Origin: Phymorhynchus buccinoides
Lineage: Eukaryota > Mollusca > Gastropoda > Neogastropoda > Raphitomidae
NCBI GenBank assembly: GCA_017654935.2
Contig: CM065713.1
Location: 14,266,458-14,330,457 of the forward strand
Reading direction: 5' to 3'
DNA: 64,000 bases
The position numbers were made by a program, and so were the translations under genes. Positions 59,660-64,000 of this stretch are shown piece by piece (the stretch's first letter is position 1; each line of letters starts with the position of its first letter). The notes beneath the pieces are model-generated. The model made no database searches, was not told where the DNA came from, and saw only the letters and a list, made by a program, of their open reading frames with translations.

Positions 59660-62600
59660 TTTGACCATTTAATGTCATCAACATAAAATTCTAATGACAC
59701 GGGGAAAGCATCATTTTCAACGCACAAAAGAACCAAACTTAATAACAGAATATTTGAAGAAAAAAAGAAAGAAAAAAAGATCGGAACAAAACCATCCACA
59801 AATCAAATTCATATTCTGACCAATGGAAACATTTCTTTTAAGCAAACTCATTCTCACAATCTCACTCCCTCTCACCAAAAACACACACACGTGCACGCAC
59901 ACATACACACATATGCAAATTTCAATTTTTTTTGATGGCCCAAGAGGACATTAATTGAGATTTTGAAAAAAACTAAAAAAACAGGGCATTTGCCACGAGT
60001 GTTCGTTCCCTATACTAGACTACTAATTTGCCCACGCTCATTCTGCCCGAGTTACGCTGACCTTTCTAATTCAACTCTCTAATTTCAACTCTGTGAAATT
60101 CAAGGTCGCCAGCATGCGGCAAGTGCCCTGTTGACTAATTGAGTAAGAATTAATTCTTACGAGTGAATGCAAAATGAACTAAAATATATCGGTTCTATTT
60201 CTAATGCTGTTTATAAGGCTTAGATTATTTTGTTGAAAAGCTTCAGCTTCAGGGAGGCTCTGCCCCCTGACACACACACTTCAGATTGTCCCCTGAAGTC
60301 GGAGTATGGCCGCCCATGTGTGTGGGGGGGGGGGGGGGGGGGGGGGGGGCCCTTTAAAAGCAGCCATGCACGTCATCTCCCCACCCAAGGCCATGTGAAA
60401 TGTTCACATGGCACTGGGTGTGCCCCCAGAGCGTTGAACTCATTCCCATCGCAAAGATTTTGAATTACAGACAAACGTCTATTTTAAGACTTCCAAAATG
60501 TCCGGAAAAATCGGTCGTAAATTGGAGGGGTCGTATGACGGAGGTTTTCACTGGCAGCCGTAGAAAGAAAAAGTTCAGCACAGTTCATACTCTCTTCTTC
60601 ATGCACACATACAATGACATATTAAAACTGGATTTGGGTCTTTCCAACTCCATAGGATTGTGCAATCGATGTATTACAGTTTCACTTCGCCGACTTCTGT
60701 TAATCACCTCCACTCTCGTCCAAAGTCAGTGGTTTTCTTTTTCAAAGTCAGTGGTTTTCGTGCTTTTCCTACGCTTTCCGCCATCTTTTCTACAACAAGG
60801 GAAGCGACTCCGCTTTCAGGCCCTTGACCGTGGTTGTTTCCCTTTGCTCGAAGTCTATGCAGACGACAACGGTCGTAAAAACCAACAAAATGGCGGTCAT
60901 AAGTCGCGTTTTAGAGGAAGTCGTTTAAGAGAGGTCGTTTACATAGTAAAATGCATCCGTGGCAACAAATCCGGTCTCAAATGAGAGGTGGTCACTTAAC
61001 AGAGGGTCGTAAAATAGGGGTTTGTCTGTATTAAAAAAACCTCACATAGTCACAAATCACTCCAGCCATACACACAAACAAAACATACATAAACATAAAG
61101 GAGAAATGAAAGAGGAGTACGGGTTTTATGCTTCAGGTTTATACACGGGGAAGTGGTAGATCAGACTCTTTTTTTATATACAGACTTTATATAGAAAAAC
61201 TCTATACACCGATTGGTTTCCCCACAACAAACCACTACAAAGGCAAAGTCAGAGGCAAAATTGTGGTCTAAGGGAGCGAAGCGAGTTTAGAAGTGACCAA
61301 GGTATGGTGTGCACACAGATTTACTTCCCTTGAAGCAAATGCATCAAATTGACAGCTATCTATTTGAACGGATTTTTCAAAGTGACACGATTTTTTTTAA
61401 TTCTTCTTTCCACGTGACGTGCGCAGTATTGACTCGGCGCGATGCTCGGAGTGCCATGATGGGGTTTTTCCCCCAATTCATGGTTTTGTTGTGTGACAGT
61501 GTGTTAGCTTTCGAATGAAAATATCATCATTGCTATTCAATATGCATCTTTCAGAAATGAAATCTGAGTTAGACTTTATTCTGGGTGATATTTTTAATGC
61601 AAAGATTTGGTGTGACGTTCGGAGTTAATTCCCTTCTCTCTGGGGACTGGGATCGGTTCGAATGGTTGGGAGTCACTGGGTTAAGGCGCAGGGATCTGAG
61701 TTCAGGAGAAAAAGTAACGCCTTGTAGTTGATCAAATGTGGTAGGCTGGAGAATGTGGCTGGAAAGAGACAGGGGGGAGTCCACATACAAGGCGCATCAG
61801 TATATAAGCCACATGGACCAAAGTTATTTGGGGAAAACAGTAGCGGCTTAATTACTTCTAGTCCATAATTTTACCGTGACTTTCTTTCTTTGAGTGTGTG
61901 GGGTGGGGGGGTTATGTGTGCCTGTATGTGTATAAGTATATGTGTGCCTGTATGTGTATAAGTATATGTGTGCCTGTGTGTGTATAAGTATATGTGTGCC
62001 TGTGTGTGTATAAGTATATGTGTGCCTGTGTGTGTATAAGTATATGTGTGCCTGTGTGTGTATAAGTATATGTGTGCCTGTGTGTGTATAAGTATATGTG
62101 TGCCTGTGTGTGTATAAGTATATGTGTGCCTGTGTGTGTATAAGTATATGTGTGCCTGTGTGTGTATAAGTATATGTGTGCCTGTGTGTGTATAAGTATA
62201 TGTGTGCCTGTGTGTGTATAAGTATATGTGTGCCTGTGTGTGTATAAGTATATGTGTGCCTGTGTGTGTATAAGTATATGTGTGCCTGTGTGTGTATAAG
62301 TATATGTGTGCCTGTGTGTGTATAAGTATATGTGTGCCTGTGTGTGTATAAGTATATGTGTGCCTGTGTGTGTATAAGTATATGTGTGCCTGTGTGTGTA
62401 TAAGTATATGTGTGCCTGTGTGTGTATAAGTATATGTGTGCCTGTGTGTGTATAAGTATATGTGTGCCTGTGTGTGTATAAGTATATGTGTGCCTGTGTG
62501 TGTATAAGTATATGTGTGCCTGTGTGTGTATAAGTATATGTGTGCCTGTGTGTGTATAAGTATATGTGTGCCTGTGTGTGTATAAGTATATGTGTGCCTG

Positions 62601-63896
62601 TGTGTGTATAAGTATATGTGTGCCTGTATGTGTATAAGTATATGTGTGCCTGTAGCTGTGTGTGTATAAGTATATGTGTGCCTGTGTGTGTATAAGTATA
62701 TGTGTGCCTGTGTGTGTATAAGTATATGTGTGCCTGTGTGTGTATAAGTATATGAGTGCCTGTGTGTGTATAAGTATATGTGTGCCTGTATGTGTATAAG
62801 TATATGTGTGCCTGTGTGTGTATAAGTATATGTGTGCCTGTGTGTGTATAAGTATATGTGTGCCTGTGTGTGTATAAGTATATGTGTGCCTGTGTGTGTA
62901 TAAGTATATGTGTGCCTGTGTGTGTATAAGTATATGTGTGCCTGTATGTGTATAAGTATATGAGTGCGCAGGAGCTGGCCGTTTATATCCATAATTCTTC
63001 CTGCACATATTAAACGAGCACAGAATCTGACACAATTCAAAAACCTCCTTGGTGGATACACCAACATATCAAAACTACAATACGAGCATGACTGAAAGGC
63101 AGATTTGCCGAAAACAAAATACAAAAACCTCTCAGCTGTGCAAAAGTTCAAACAAAAATGACAGGACAGTGAAGAGGCCGCGAGGCCTAATGTCCTAACT
63201 ACCTGACCTGACCTGGATCCTGTCAATGTTTTTCATCAAGATCAAGGAGAGATTGTGTTCGGTTAGAGAGACGGAGGGAATGTTTGTGTGTGAGTGTGTG
63301 TTTGTGTATGCGCATGTTTGTACATGTGTATGCTTCTGGTCAGTGTGTGTGCATGTCAGTGTGTGTGCATGTCAGTGAAGATGTGTTCCTGTGCGTTTGA
63401 TGAAACGTATGCGGGTCTGTGTGTTTTATATATATGTCTGTGTGCAGGCACGCGTTCACTCGCATGCGTGTGTGTATGTGTGTTTAAATGCTGATGGCAA
63501 TAAAGCGCTTTGTGATCGATTAAAAAGCACTATATAAATATCTGTTTACAGTGGAACCTCCCTTATAAGACCTCCCATTATAAGACCCCCTCCCACATAA
63601 GACCTACTTCTCTGAGACATTGCCATTCTTTGTAAGTATTAAAATTACCTCCCTTACAAGACCCCTCCCTTATAAGACCCCTCCCTTATAAGACCTCATT
63701 TTGGATGATTTTTGAAGGTCTTATAAGGGAGGTAATGTTAATACTTACAAAGAAGAGAAGTAGGTCTTATGTCTTATTATGTCTTATGTCTTATTACAGA
63801 GAAGTAGGTCTTATGTGGGAGGGAGTCTTATAGTGGGAGGTCTTATAAGGGAGGTTCCACTGTATTATTATTACGATGTCTTCGCTGTTGCCGTAG
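59015..63896 (+). other. Second copy of intron 1
   Basis: Same contents and order as 172-5023: GT/GA repeats, G run (about 60323-60349), element C with nested TA element (about 60434-61684), 26-bp VNTR (about 61911-62965), LINE-type tail and foldback MITE (about 63550-63862). Confidence 0.85.
61911..62965. repeat. 26-bp minisatellite, second copy (about 40 units)
   Basis: Same unit and same order of variant units as 3064-4094, with one additional unit (offset before the array 58845, after it 58871). Confidence 0.95.
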
Positions 63897-64000
63897 CCCC
63901 AAGGAGCACAGAGAGCAGTGGACGAACATGACTGTCAAAACGAACTCCAGTTCCCTCAACCTGACAGACCTGAACCCCCTCACCACCTACATGGTCAGCG
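63897..64000 (+). CDS. SORL1: SORL1-copy exon: fibronectin III domain 1, second half (partial)
   Basis: Same as 5024-5127; acceptor gccgtag before 63897. It runs off the window edge after YMVS. Phase 2 entry matches the exon at 58900-59014. Confidence 0.9.

Larger units (their letters stand above)
58844..64000 (+). repeat. Second copy of the ~5.1-kb near-identical duplication
   Basis: Direct repeat of 1-5127. Differences are a handful of substitutions, microsatellite and G-run length changes and exactly one more 26-bp unit, as expected between two alleles. It runs off the window's right edge. Confidence 0.95.

Overview
This is animal nuclear DNA: split exons with GT-AG introns, long microsatellites, dense MITEs, tRNA-derived SINEs and a CR1/Jockey-type LINE. 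The invertebrate-type gene and this repeat mix suggest a lophotrochozoan, probably a mollusc such as a gastropod. That placement is inference; no species marker is present.

Main gene. On the + strand, 57 to 38347 carries the 3' half of a SORL1 (SorLA/LR11, sortilin-related receptor) gene. I could place 14 exons with mutually compatible phases. They total 1967 nt, and with the one base owed by an upstream exon this gives 656 codons including the stop. They encode six fibronectin III domains, one transmembrane helix and a cytoplasmic tail with the FANSHY retromer motif, an acidic cluster and a C-terminal DDEPLVLA GGA-type sorting signal. The VPS10, YWTD and most LDLa parts lie outside this copy.

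Second copy. A 500-N scaffold gap sits at 46687-47186. Downstream of it are exons that belong upstream of the fibronectin III part: candidate cysteine-rich exons at 48.4, 50.3 and 52.4 kb, an LDLa exon at 55130-55252, then the first fibronectin III exon again at 58900-59014 and the start of the second at 63897. Window bases 1-5127 reappear at 58844-64000 almost unchanged. A retained alternative haplotype joined at the gap is the simplest explanation; a recent tandem gene duplication is the alternative.

Interspersed sequence. Introns hold several TTAA-flanked (piggyBac-like) MITE families, nested in each other with paralogous empty sites visible in the same window. There are also a piggyBac-like transposase fragment, TA-flanked foldback MITEs, hAT-like elements (one with telomere-like arms and an 8-bp target duplication), SINEs, a truncated LINE with a frameshift, and a 46-bp core found twice with its own target duplications. 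Satellites include 26-bp, 73-bp, 185-bp and about 50-bp arrays and about 1 kb of (ACT)n.

Most unusual signal. Exon edges of this one gene have repeatedly been amplified in tandem together with their splice sites: acceptor side at 58 kb, 23 kb and 33 kb; donor side at 7.8 kb, 12 kb and 36.5 kb; single relics at 13.7 and 56.2 kb. At 23.0-23.4 kb this has produced three perfectly in-phase 90-nt cassette-exon candidates.
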